Shown here piece by piece: positions 35,199-43,609 of a stretch of DNA of 64,000 nucleotides. Source of the DNA: JAFAGO01 sp031987605 (GTDB lineage: Bacteria > Bacteroidota > Bacteroidia > Flavobacteriales > Weeksellaceae). The position numbers and the translations under genes were made by a program. The notes below the pieces were generated by a model. It saw only the letters and a program-made list of their open reading frames with translations. It had not been told where the DNA came from and made no database searches. Location: assembly GCA_031987605.1 (NCBI GenBank), contig DALZZF010000012.1, forward strand, positions 1-64,000. The letters are read 5' to 3'. Each line of letters opens with the position of its first letter. Position 1 is the stretch's first letter.

Positions 35199-36233
35199 AT
35201 GATATTAAAATTAGTTCTTTTATTCATTGGCACAATCGCCGCCTTTTGGATTAGTGCCATTTGCGGCGGCGGAGCAAGCCTTATCCTTATTCCGGTTCTG
35301 AACTTGCTTTTGCCGACATCGGTTGTTCCGTTTTCTTTAACGGTAGGAACTTTCACAAGCTCGGCATCCAGAATTGTTGTTTTCAAAAAACACATCGACT
35401 GGAAAATTTTCTTTTGGTTTGTTCCTTTTTCCATTCCGGCGGTTTTGCTGGGAGCTTATTTGATAAAATACATCAATCCCAATTATTTACAGTTAATCGT
35501 TGCCTTGTTTCTCATCGGAAATATCCCTCAATTATTAAAAGGCAAAAACAAAGAAGCACAAAATGAAAAACCTTATCCAAAATTTGTGCTCGGGATTATA
35601 GGTTTCCTTGCGGGGTTTGTTTCAGGAATTACGGGAGCGATAGGGCTTTTGTTCAACCGATTTTATCTGAAATTAGGACTTACCAAAGAGGAAATAGTTG
35701 CGACAAGAGCTGCGAATGAAGTTTTTTTACACTTCATTAAGCTAATCATCTATTTTGCTCTCGGTCTGTATTCCGATATGGCATTGTGGCTGGGATTGGC
35801 AATTGCAGTTGCGAGTATCGTTTCTTCTTTTACCGTTAAATACATTCTTCCTTATTTGAGTGAGCATTTGTTTAAAAAAATCGGCTACGGAGCAATGGTG
35901 GTTTCCGGTATTGTCTTATTTACAGGCACATCAAACAAGGTTATAAAACAGGATAAAATAGCTTTTTCAACCATTCATAACCGCAAGAAAGATGAAGCGA
36001 TGATAACGTGGAGAAACACCGACCTTGTTCTGGAATATACTGTTGACGGCGGTCTCGAAATCGAAAGACCTATAACCCACCACGAACTTCCTCCCCATAT
36101 AAAAGAAAAATATGCAGATTTAAAACTAAATTACGACACGATATACATCGAAAAAGTATTTAAGTTCAGAAAAGAGCCTTCTTATGAGTTTTACTGTTAT
36201 AAAAATAATCAACTGACGAAATTTGTGTTGTAA
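35199..36233 (+). CDS. TSUP (TauE/SafE) permease with C-terminal extension
   Basis: A 344-residue protein. The first ~250 residues are a TSUP permease with about eight helices (start LKLVLLFIGTIAAFWISAI, then the repeat-typical GFLAGFVSGITGAIGLLFNRF). TSUP proteins export or import sulfur-containing or organic anions. The last ~85 residues, from about FSTIHNRKKDEAM, are soluble and not part of the usual family. They include EYTVDGGLEIERPITHHELP and a basic beta-rich end. I do not recognise this extension. The longer frame from 35121 overlaps the PAP2 gene; the ATG at 35199 is preferred. Confidence 0.8.
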   Translation: MILKLVLLFIGTIAAFWISAICGGGASLILIPVLNLLLPTSVVPFSLTVGTFTSSASRIVVFKKHIDWKIFFWFVPFSIPAVLLGAYLIKYINPNYLQLIVALFLIGNIPQLLKGKNKEAQNEKPYPKFVLGIIGFLAGFVSGITGAIGLLFNRFYLKLGLTKEEIVATRAANEVFLHFIKLIIYFALGLYSDMALWLGLAIAVASIVSSFTVKYILPYLSEHLFKKIGYGAMVVSGIVLFTGTSNKVIKQDKIAFSTIHNRKKDEAMITWRNTDLVLEYTVDGGLEIERPITHHELPPHIKEKYADLKLNYDTIYIEKVFKFRKEPSYEFYCYKNNQLTKFVL

Positions 36234-36235
36234 CG

Positions 36236-36269
36236 TTCTAAATTTCTTCCAAATCAGTTTTCATTTTTG
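36236..36269 (+). promoter_or_regulatory. Response-regulator box 5 and promoter (serine hydrolase)
   Basis: Half-sites TTCTAAATTTC (36236-36246) and TTCCAAATCA (36247-36256). The -7 element CATTTTTG (36262-36269) is at the 15-base offset. It starts 2 bases after the TSUP stop codon. Confidence 0.78.
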
Positions 36270-36420
36270 CTTTGTAAAATAAAAAATTATTCAGCATATG
36301 TTGAAATTAGCATCAATCATTGCAACATTGGCTGCACCCTTCGCAGTAGAAGCACAAGATACCATTGCGGTTAAGAAAGACAGCATATCATTTGTCAAAT
36401 CCAAAAGAATATTAATAAAA

Positions 36421-37530
36421 ATGTTCAAATCATTTTATCATTTTTTTTTATTGATACTTCTTTCTGTATGTGCAGGTTGTACAGCAATGCACTATATAAA
36501 AGTTCCTAACCAAAATAGTTACAAAAAGTTTCCGCAGAGGAAGATTGAAAATGCAGATACCGCTTTTCATTTTCATAAGCCCTCAAAAGATTACGGACTT
36601 GGAAAAATGATTGGAGTAACCAATAAAGATTTAAACCCGAGTAATGTAACCTTGGATAGTTTGATGCAATTGCATAAAACGATTGCATTCGTCATTATCC
36701 GCAATGACACCATCTTATATGAAAAATATAAGAACAACATTGACACGGTTTCGGTTTCAAGCTTTTCCATCGCAAAGCCATTCATCTCGACACTTATCGG
36801 AATCGCTATTGACGAGGGAAATATCAAAAGTGTAGATGATAAAATAACAAAATATCTTCCAGAATTTGAAAATAAACCATTGTGGGAATAAATAACAATC
36901 AAAGACCTTTTACATCATACATCAGGCATAAAATTCCGTAATCTTGACAATATGAAATTTTATTGGAGTACTAATTTGAGGAAAATTATCTCTGATTTGA
37001 CTTTGGAGTATTCAAAAGAAAAGCGTTTTCATTACTCCAGTGCCAACACGCTTTTACTTGGGCTAATAATAGAAAAAGTAAGGGGAACCACAATCTCTAA
37101 ATATATGGAGGAAAAATTGTGGAAACCATTGGGAACTGAGGCTCCTGTCTATTGGAGCTTAGACAAAACGGGTAATGATGCTATGGAAAAAGCATTTTGT
37201 TGTATGCAGGGTAGAACTTTGGATTTTGCAAAACTTGCCAGATTATATCTTAATAGTGGAAACTGGAACGGTCAGCAAATCGTTTCCAAGGAATGGGTGG
37301 ACTATTCTACACATTCCGACCCTGTAAACGGAAACCGTCATTTTTACAACAACAATTGGGGAATTGGACCTTTGAATTATGGTAGCTTTTATGCAATAGG
37401 TCTTTATGGTCAATTCCTACACATTTACCCCAAAAAAAATATCATCATTGTCCGTTTCGGAGATGCTGACCTAAATTATCATCCCAATTACTGGCTTGGT
37501 GTATTTCTCCAAATCATAGACCAAATGTAA
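36421..37530 (+). pseudogene. Class C beta-lactamase-like serine hydrolase, interrupted by TAA
   Basis: A lipoprotein serine hydrolase (signal and lipobox LSVCAGC) with the SxxK motif in SSFSIAKPFIS and the helical segment ITIKDLLHHTSGIKF. The Tyr motif is YSSANTLLLGLIIEK, and the C-terminal part contains GIGLYGQFLHIYPKKN. A TAA at 36889-36891, in frame, splits it at FENKPLWE; the frame is otherwise intact to 37530. Only a one-base change (GAA to TAA) is needed, so it is a recent loss or a sequence error. An in-frame leader from 36298 encodes another signal-peptide-like segment (TLAAPFAVEAQ), probably a remnant of a different exported protein fused upstream. Confidence 0.8.
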
Positions 37531-37606
37531 GGAGGGTTCTAAATCTGAATATAATTCAAAAAGTACAGCTAATAAAATAGTCTGATAAAGGGCTGATTTT
37601 GGCTCA

Positions 37607-37640
37607 TTCTAAATTTCTTGTAATTGGGGAAATACCTTTG
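37607..37640 (+). promoter_or_regulatory. Response-regulator box 6 and promoter (decayed PepSY paralogue)
   Basis: Half-sites TTCTAAATTTC (37607-37617) and TTGTAATTGG (37618-37627). The -7 element TACCTTTG (37633-37640) is perfect and at the 15-base offset, though the gene behind it is dead. Confidence 0.72.
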
Positions 37641-37662
37641 TTATAATTTAAATGCTAACAAT

Positions 37663-38026
37663 ACGAAATTACTATCAAAAGCGTGGATTGTGTGTTTAGT
37701 TGCCTCTTTGATGCTGACCAATGTTAAATGGGGTAAAAAATGCGATAGCACTCGGGAATCTGAATTTGAAATGACCGGAAGTAAACACAGTGCCCAATAT
37801 AAAGCAGACGGTGTAGTGGTACGAAACGGAATATGAAATAAGCATTAGTAAACTCCCTGCTGTAATAAAAATCAATGTTGCTTCAACTTATGCCGGATAT
37901 AAGATTGTAAAAGCTGAAGTTGTATTAACGAGTTGGGGCGAATAATATGAATTGCAACTTACCAAAGGACAAAACAGCATTTGGGTATTTTATACTGGCA
38001 ATGGAGTATTTGTGGGACAGGTATAG
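37663..38026 (+). pseudogene. Decayed PepSY-like paralogue of the gene at 38704
   Basis: The start codon position reads ACG where the intact paralogue has ATG in the same context (caatACGaaa versus caatATGaaa). The signal region LLSKAWIVCLVASLMLT is kept. About 27 codons are then deleted up to NVKW. A frameshift near 37816 and a TAA in place of a sense codon in TSWGE interrupt the second half. Its reading WYETEYEISISKLPAVIK and AGYKIVKAEVV clearly matches the paralogue (FEAEYEISISKIPEAIK, AEYKIVKAEVV). It is non-functional. Confidence 0.82.
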
Positions 38027-38128
38027 GAAAATTGACAATAGAATAACAATTAAAACTATGTGATTTTATTCTGGGTTTACCCAAGGCTTGTCTCGGTTTT
38101 TTTTATGGCTATTGGATAAAATATAATA

Positions 38129-38162
38129 TTCTAAATTTCTTCAAAATTGCTTTGGAACTTTG
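38129..38162 (+). promoter_or_regulatory. Response-regulator box 7 and promoter (PepSY-like protein)
   Basis: Half-sites TTCTAAATTTC (38129-38139) and TTCAAAATTG (38140-38149). The -7 element GAACTTTG (38155-38162) is at the 15-base offset. Confidence 0.78.
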
Positions 38163-38188
38163 GCAGACAAATAAAATAAATTAAAAAA

Positions 38189-38611
38189 ATGAAAAAGTTA
38201 ATTTTTCTATTGGCAGCAGTGGCAGGTGTGTCATTCACCAATGCACAAAAAGTTTCAGAAAAAGAAGTTCCGGCTGTGGTTAAATCTGCTTTGCAGAAAG
38301 ATTATCCTAATGTTAAAAAAGTAAAATGGGAAAAAGAAAAAGGTAATTATGAAGCCGGGTTTGAAGTGAAAGAAAATGATTATTCTGTACTTATTGATGC
38401 TTCCGGAAATATTATTGAAACAGAAGTAGAAATCAACATTGATGCGCTTCCTGCCAATATCAAATCATACATTACCAAAAACTATCCTGGCAAAAAAATC
38501 AAAGAAGCTGCTAAAATTACAGATAACAAAGGCGTTGTTACCTACGAAGCAGAAGTAAACGACAAGGATTTGATTTTCGATGATTCAGGTAAGTTTTTGA
38601 AAGAGAATTAA
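38189..38611 (+). CDS. PepSY-like periplasmic protein
   Basis: A 140-residue exported protein with a signal peptide (FLLAAVAGVSFTNAQ). Two PepSY-like repeats follow, each starting with a Pro-x2-V/I-K type segment: VPAVVKSALQKDYPNVKKVKW and LPANIKSYITKNYPGKKIKEA. Such DUF2874/PepSY-like proteins are common in Bacteroidota as small periplasmic proteins. They have been linked to envelope stress and to inhibition of proteases, without firm proof. It is controlled by its own box, so it is probably one of the outputs of the two-component system. Confidence 0.82.
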   Translation: MKKLIFLLAAVAGVSFTNAQKVSEKEVPAVVKSALQKDYPNVKKVKWEKEKGNYEAGFEVKENDYSVLIDASGNIIETEVEINIDALPANIKSYITKNYPGKKIKEAAKITDNKGVVTYEAEVNDKDLIFDDSGKFLKEN

Positions 38612-38645
38612 TGGTAAATAAATAATGATGTAAACCTTTCATTAG

Positions 38646-38679
38646 TTCTAATTTTCTTTAAAATCGGTAAATACTTTTG
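38646..38679 (+). promoter_or_regulatory. Response-regulator box 8 and promoter (PepSY-like lipoprotein)
   Basis: Half-sites TTCTAATTTTC (38646-38656) and TTTAAAATCG (38657-38666). The -7 element TACTTTTG (38672-38679) is perfect and at the 15-base offset. Confidence 0.75.
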
Positions 38680-38703
38680 TTTCAAATATAAAATAATTAC
38701 AAT

Positions 38704-39162
38704 ATGAAACGATTATCAAACACGATGGCTGTATGCTTAATTGCTTCTTTCACGCTGTTCTCCTGTAATGAAAGCAAAAAAGCGGAAGAAAAAGTTCCCG
38801 AAAATATTCAAAGTGCATTCAAACAGGAATTTCCCAACGCCGTAAACGTTAAATGGGAAAAGGACAGCCAAAACTCTGAATGGGAAGCGGATTTTGTAAT
38901 GTCGGGAAGCAAACGCAGTGCCCGGTATACGACAGACGGCAAATGGTTTGAAGCCGAATATGAAATCTCCATCAGCAAAATCCCGGAAGCAATTAAAACT
39001 AAGATTGACTCAGCCTACGCAGAATATAAGATTGTAAAAGCCGAAGTGGTATCAACCGATTCCGGTAAAGAATACGAAATAAAACTCAACAAAGAGCAGG
39101 AGCATATTGCCGTATATTACACCGAAAACGGAACATTCGTAAAGCAGGAAAAAGAAGACTGA
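38704..39162 (+). CDS. PepSY-like lipoprotein
   Basis: A 152-residue lipoprotein (lipobox LFSC, Cys about residue 21) with two PepSY-like repeats: VPENIQSAFKQEFPNAVNVKW and IPEAIKTKIDSAYAEYKIVKA. It is more distant from the product at 38189, and the pseudogene at 37663 is its nearest relative in the window. It ends with a terminator hairpin at 39194. A direct role in sensing for the upstream kinase is possible (a PepSY protein next to a kinase is often a modulator), but this is inference. Confidence 0.82.
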   Translation: MKRLSNTMAVCLIASFTLFSCNESKKAEEKVPENIQSAFKQEFPNAVNVKWEKDSQNSEWEADFVMSGSKRSARYTTDGKWFEAEYEISISKIPEAIKTKIDSAYAEYKIVKAEVVSTDSGKEYEIKLNKEQEHIAVYYTENGTFVKQEKED

Positions 39163-39193
39163 GGAAATCGAATTTTAAATCAATATTTTTTTG

Positions 39194-39227
39194 AAAAGAC
39201 TGCGGAAATCGTGGTCTTTTTGTTTTT
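39194..39227 (+). terminator. Terminator after the PepSY-like lipoprotein
   Basis: AAAAGAC pairs with GTCTTTT around a 13-base loop and is followed by a T-rich run. Confidence 0.7.
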
Positions 39228-39249
39228 TAGATATTGTTTTTCCTTTCTC

Positions 39250-39283
39250 TTCTAATTTTCTTCCAAATCGCTTTTAAACTTTG
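39250..39283 (+). promoter_or_regulatory. Response-regulator box 9 and promoter (receptor operon)
   Basis: Half-sites TTCTAATTTTC (39250-39260) and TTCCAAATCG (39261-39270). The -7 element AAACTTTG (39276-39283) is at the 15-base offset. Confidence 0.75.
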
Positions 39284-39307
39284 CACCTGATAATAAAATA
39301 TTCAGGT

Positions 39308-41722
39308 ATGGAATTTATAAAAAAATCATTTTTAAGTATCGCACTTCTTTTATTTTGTGGGGTTTCCTTTGCACAGGTATCGTCCGTTACCATTTCCGGT
39401 ATCGTAAAAAACAATACAGATAAATCGGCAATTCCTTACGCAAATGTGGTAGTAAAAACTGAAAAAGATAGTGTTTTTGTAGCAGGTACAGTTACCAATG
39501 ATGAAGGCAGGTTTTCCATTGCGAATGTTAAGCCCGGAAACTATCGTTTAGAGGTTTCGTTTATGGGATTTGAGGATAGGGGACAGCCGTTATTTGTCGG
39601 TAGCCTTTCAGAATTTTTGGATATTCCGGTCATTGAACTGGATGAACAATCAACAGTTTTGGAAGGCGTTGTCATCAAAGTCGAAAGAACAGGTTTGAGC
39701 AATGCCTTGGACAAGAAAACTTATTCCGTTGCAGACAATATCAGCCAGAGCGGAGGCTCTGTTTTGCAGAGTATGCAGAATTTGCCGGGTGTAACCGTGC
39801 AGGACGGTAAAGTGCAGTTGCGGGGCAATGATAAAATTACTGTTTTGATTGACGGTAAGCAGACTGCACTAACAGGTTTTGGAAGCCAGACAGGTTTGGA
39901 TAATATTCCCGCATCGGCTATTGACAAAATCGAAATCATCAACAATCCATCTTCAAAGTATGATGCCAACGGCAATGCCGGCATTATCAACATCATAATG
40001 AAGAAGAACAAGCAGAACGGTTTTAACGGAAAGGTAGGATTTACTTATGGAACAGGCTCGCTTTGGGTACGGAAAGAAAACCTGCCGACTATCAGACCGC
40101 AATATACTTTTACTCCTAAAATCAACCCGTCCGTATCACTGAATTACAGAAAGGATAAGGTAAACATCTTTTTGCAAGCCGATAACCTTTATACACAAAC
40201 GCTGAATAAAAACGAGTTCGTAACCCGGAACTATGATGATGGAACGGTTATCAATTCCCAACTGAAACGGAACAGGAACACCAATTTCCTGACGACAAAA
40301 GCAGGTGTGGATTGGAATATTGACGAGCAGAATACGCTGACCCTTTCGGGAATGTACGGTAGTGAGAAGATTATTGACCGGGGCGACCAGCCTTTCTTCA
40401 ACCGGGATATTTCACAACGGTTACGCCTTTGGCAGTTTTTGGAAGATGAGCTGAAGACAACTGCAATGGCTACGGCTGCCTATCAGCACAAGTTTAAGGA
40501 AGCCGGGCATTTGCTGAATATCGGTTTCAACTACACCTTTCACAGAGAGGACGAGCAATATTTTTACGACAATTACCTGCCATCAACCACAGGTACAGAT
40601 GCTTTTAAATTATTGTCTGATGAACAAGTATATGACTTCAATATAGATTACATCAAACCTTTGAAATACGGGCGGATTGAAACAGGTATCAAGCTCCGTA
40701 ACAGAAGCATTCCCACCAATATGGAGTTCAGACCCGGAGCCAATTCGGTTTTGGATATGGATGCCGGAGGTTGGGCAAACTATAAGGAATTGATACCAGC
40801 CATTTACGGAAACTATGTTTTTGAAAATGAAAAATGGGAAGCTGAATTGGGCTTTCGTATGGAGTATGTGAAAATCCAGTACGATGTTAATCCCAATCAC
40901 AGCACTTACAGAAGTGATGGCTATAACTATACACAGCCGTTCCCTAATATGAGGTTGGCTTATAAGCTGAACGACAACAACAAACTTTCAGTGTTCTATA
41001 ACCGCAGGGTGGACAGACCCAATGAAGTGGACATCCGCATTTTCCCGAAATACGATGATGCCGAAATTATCAAGGTCGGTAATCCTGCATTGCGCCCGCA
41101 GTTTACCAACTCCATAGAGTTGGGATATAAGAACACCTGGAACAGCGGTTATTTTTATTCCGCTTTGTACCATCGTTTTGCTGACGGAACCATCACAAGG
41201 ATTTCAAGCACCGTGCCGGGCAGCACGTTGATATATGCCATATTCCAAAATGCAGGAAAGAGCTATAATACAGGTTTGGAAGCCATTTTGAACCAAAAGG
41301 TTTCTGACGTTTATTCCTTTAACATCAACGGTAATCTTTACAGGAACCAGATAGATGCTTTCACAGTGCAAAACCTTTATCCTGAACCTAACACTTTTTC
41401 GGCTGACCAGCAATCGGCAATATCGGGCAACCTGAAACTGAACAATACTTTCCGTTTCGCAAAGGGATGGGATGCACAATTGACAGCCGTTTATTTAGCG
41501 CCCGATATTATACCGCAGGGAAAAATCTTATCGAGATTTTCAATAGATGCCGGATTGAAGAAAACCGTTCAGAAAGGTAAGGGAGAGATTTTCTTTAACG
41601 CGACCGACCTGTTGAACACAATGGTCATCAAAAGAAAGATAGACGGGCTTGGATTTAATTATACCAGCGATGATTATTACGAAACGCAGGTTATCAGATT
41701 AGGATACAGCTACAAATTTTAA
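39308..41722 (+). CDS. Outer membrane beta-barrel receptor with carboxypeptidase-like domain
   Basis: An 804-residue outer-membrane protein with a signal peptide (LSIALLLFCGVSFAQ). A carboxypeptidase-regulatory-like domain spans residues 27-110 (IPYANVVVKTEKDSVF, TNDEGRFSIANVKPGNYRLEV). A plug-like domain follows, with VQDGKVQLRGNDKITVLIDG and IEIINNPSSKYDANGNAGII, then a barrel of the OMP_b-brl_3 type ending in YETQVIRLGYSYKF. Such receptors lack a clear TonB box and their ligands are mostly unknown. The start at 39308 is preferred over 39281. It heads an operon with the HD, PAP2 and EamA genes. Confidence 0.88.
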   Translation: MEFIKKSFLSIALLLFCGVSFAQVSSVTISGIVKNNTDKSAIPYANVVVKTEKDSVFVAGTVTNDEGRFSIANVKPGNYRLEVSFMGFEDRGQPLFVGSLSEFLDIPVIELDEQSTVLEGVVIKVERTGLSNALDKKTYSVADNISQSGGSVLQSMQNLPGVTVQDGKVQLRGNDKITVLIDGKQTALTGFGSQTGLDNIPASAIDKIEIINNPSSKYDANGNAGIINIIMKKNKQNGFNGKVGFTYGTGSLWVRKENLPTIRPQYTFTPKINPSVSLNYRKDKVNIFLQADNLYTQTLNKNEFVTRNYDDGTVINSQLKRNRNTNFLTTKAGVDWNIDEQNTLTLSGMYGSEKIIDRGDQPFFNRDISQRLRLWQFLEDELKTTAMATAAYQHKFKEAGHLLNIGFNYTFHREDEQYFYDNYLPSTTGTDAFKLLSDEQVYDFNIDYIKPLKYGRIETGIKLRNRSIPTNMEFRPGANSVLDMDAGGWANYKELIPAIYGNYVFENEKWEAELGFRMEYVKIQYDVNPNHSTYRSDGYNYTQPFPNMRLAYKLNDNNKLSVFYNRRVDRPNEVDIRIFPKYDDAEIIKVGNPALRPQFTNSIELGYKNTWNSGYFYSALYHRFADGTITRISSTVPGSTLIYAIFQNAGKSYNTGLEAILNQKVSDVYSFNINGNLYRNQIDAFTVQNLYPEPNTFSADQQSAISGNLKLNNTFRFAKGWDAQLTAVYLAPDIIPQGKILSRFSIDAGLKKTVQKGKGEIFFNATDLLNTMVIKRKIDGLGFNYTSDDYYETQVIRLGYSYKF

Positions 41723-41732
41723 AACTTAAATA

Positions 41733-42329
41733 ATGACAAATGGAGATATTATTAATATAGTACGGGATTATGTGCTGGAGCTTCTGTCCGGTAAACTTCC
41801 CAATGATATTGGCTTTCACGATGTAATGCACACGCAGGAAGTTGTAAAAGCGGCGATTGAAATTGCAGGGGAATGCCATTTTACCCCAAAGCAATTAGAG
41901 ATAGTTACGCTGGCTGCCTGGTTCCACGATTGTGGTTATACAACTACCTATACCAACCACGAAGACAGCAGTAAAACTATTGCAGCAGATTTTTTAAACA
42001 GGAACAACTATTCAAAAGAAGATATAAAAAGAATTTTGGACTGTATCGAAGCAACCCGTTTTCCGCAAAATCCGAAATCTCCTGAAGAAGAGGTTTTAGC
42101 GGATGCAGACCTGTACCATTTCACTAAGCCGGATTACTTCAAATATGAACAACGATTAAGAAAAGAGTTCAAAACTTATTTGGGAAAAACCTTTACGGAT
42201 ATGGAATGGGCTGAAACGAATTATAATTTGCTGAAGAACCACAGCTATTACACAATGTACGGGAAAAACGTTCTTCAAAAATTTAAGGAAGTAAATATTG
42301 AAAGATTAAATAAGACACTAACTAAATGA
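41733..42329 (+). CDS. HD domain phosphohydrolase
   Basis: A 198-residue cytosolic HD-domain protein. The metal ligands are in place: His in FHDVMHTQEVV, the His-Asp pair in AAWFHDCGYTT, and Asp in VLADADLYHF. It resembles the YedJ/nucleotidyl or phosphohydrolase-like group; substrate unknown. It begins 10 bases after the receptor stop and ends 1 base before the next start, so it is in the operon. A nucleotide-signalling role is possible but not shown. Confidence 0.82.
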   Translation: MTNGDIINIVRDYVLELLSGKLPNDIGFHDVMHTQEVVKAAIEIAGECHFTPKQLEIVTLAAWFHDCGYTTTYTNHEDSSKTIAADFLNRNNYSKEDIKRILDCIEATRFPQNPKSPEEEVLADADLYHFTKPDYFKYEQRLRKEFKTYLGKTFTDMEWAETNYNLLKNHSYYTMYGKNVLQKFKEVNIERLNKTLTK

Positions 42330-42330
42330 A

Positions 42331-43122
42331 ATGTTCTCAATAAGTAAAAATGCTATCATATTAATCCTTGTGCTGGTCAATATATGTCTTGTATCGGCAC
42401 AGGACACTATCCGGACTACCAATATTGTTTTACAGGATAGTATAATTAAGAATACCAACAACAATACCTATAAGTTAAACTACAAACACCTGATTGCCCC
42501 AACAGTGTTTATCGGTTTTGGAATTGTGAGTTTGGAAAGTGATGGGTTAAAGCAGCTTAATTATTCCACAAGGGACGAGATTGGCGAACATCAACTTAAG
42601 CATATCTCTTTAGATAACTACACACAATATGCTCCGGCAGCAATGGTATATGGTTTAAATGCAGCAGGAATAAAAGGTAGGCATAATTTCAGGGACAGAA
42701 CCATTATTTATGCTACATCGCAATTGATTTCTGCCGCCTTTGTCGTTCCTTTAAAACATATTGTAAAAGAAGAAAGACCGGATGGTTCCAATAACCTGTC
42801 CTTTCCGTCGGGGCATACTGCCACCGCCTTTTCTTCCGCACAGTTTATGTTCAGGGAATATAAGGACACCAATTTTTGGCTAAGCATTTCAGGTTATTCA
42901 TTTGCAGTTTTTACAGGAGTGTACAGAACAATAAATGATAAGCATTGGGTAGGCGATGTAGTGGCAGGTGCAGGTTTTGGTATTCTCTCAACAGAGTTGG
43001 CTTATTGGCTTTATCCTAAAATAAATGGGTTGCTTACAGGCAGGAACAAAAATGCTTCAACGATGATTATGCCATTATACCAAAATAAAAGTTTTGGTAT
43101 TGGCTTAGTACAAAACTTTTAA
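42331..43122 (+). CDS. PAP2 family phosphatase, exported type (third of three)
   Basis: A 263-residue PAP2 protein with a cleavable signal peptide (LVLVNICLVSAQ), unlike the other two, and a more polar body. The motifs are KEERPDGSNN (motif 1), SFPSGHTA (motif 2) and YRTINDKHWVGDV (motif 3, with His and Asp). It probably acts at the periplasmic face or outer membrane on lipid phosphates. The ending SFGIGLVQNF is strand-like, as in outer membrane proteins. It belongs to the receptor operon. Confidence 0.85.
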   Translation: MFSISKNAIILILVLVNICLVSAQDTIRTTNIVLQDSIIKNTNNNTYKLNYKHLIAPTVFIGFGIVSLESDGLKQLNYSTRDEIGEHQLKHISLDNYTQYAPAAMVYGLNAAGIKGRHNFRDRTIIYATSQLISAAFVVPLKHIVKEERPDGSNNLSFPSGHTATAFSSAQFMFREYKDTNFWLSISGYSFAVFTGVYRTINDKHWVGDVVAGAGFGILSTELAYWLYPKINGLLTGRNKNASTMIMPLYQNKSFGIGLVQNF

Positions 43123-43135
43123 ATATCAATTTATT

Positions 43136-43552
43136 ATGTGGTTAGTTTATGCTCTATTATCTGCTTTGTTCGCTGCGCTCACTGCAATATTTGTCAAGCT
43201 GGGCGTAGCAAACGTCAATTCCAATCTTGCAACCGGAATACGCACGGTTGTTATCCTGATAATGATTTGGTGTATTATTATGGCAAGAGGCGAGGCAAAA
43301 GGAATTAGTACCCTTTCAAGGCAAAATATAATCTTCCTTGTCATTTCAGGAATAGCAACGGGCTTGTCGTGGCTGTTTTATTTCAAAGCCCTTCACTTGG
43401 GTAATGTATCTCAGGTGGCTGCGGTAGATAAATTAAGTGTTGCCCTGACTATCATTATTGCTGTAATATTTTTAGGAGAGCCATTGTCGTTAAAGACCTT
43501 AGCCGGAGCAAGCCTTATTATTATCGGAACGGTATTATTGGCTTGGAAATAA
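43136..43552 (+). CDS. Small EamA/DMT family transporter
   Basis: A 138-residue protein with one EamA domain and four to five membrane helices (LVYALLSALFAALTAIFVKLG, then VVILIMIWCIIMA, and the conserved end AVIFLGEPLSLKTLAGA). Single-domain EamA proteins usually work as dimers and export small metabolites or lipids. Some related ones (ArnE/ArnF-like) flip undecaprenyl-linked sugars used for lipid A modification, which would suit this cluster, but the exact role is not shown. It is 13 bases behind the PAP2 gene. Confidence 0.8.
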   Translation: MWLVYALLSALFAALTAIFVKLGVANVNSNLATGIRTVVILIMIWCIIMARGEAKGISTLSRQNIIFLVISGIATGLSWLFYFKALHLGNVSQVAAVDKLSVALTIIIAVIFLGEPLSLKTLAGASLIIIGTVLLAWK

Positions 43553-43609
43553 TGGCTGATTAAATTTTTCTATTAACACCCAAAAATATCAAGACTTAAC
43601 AATAACAGG

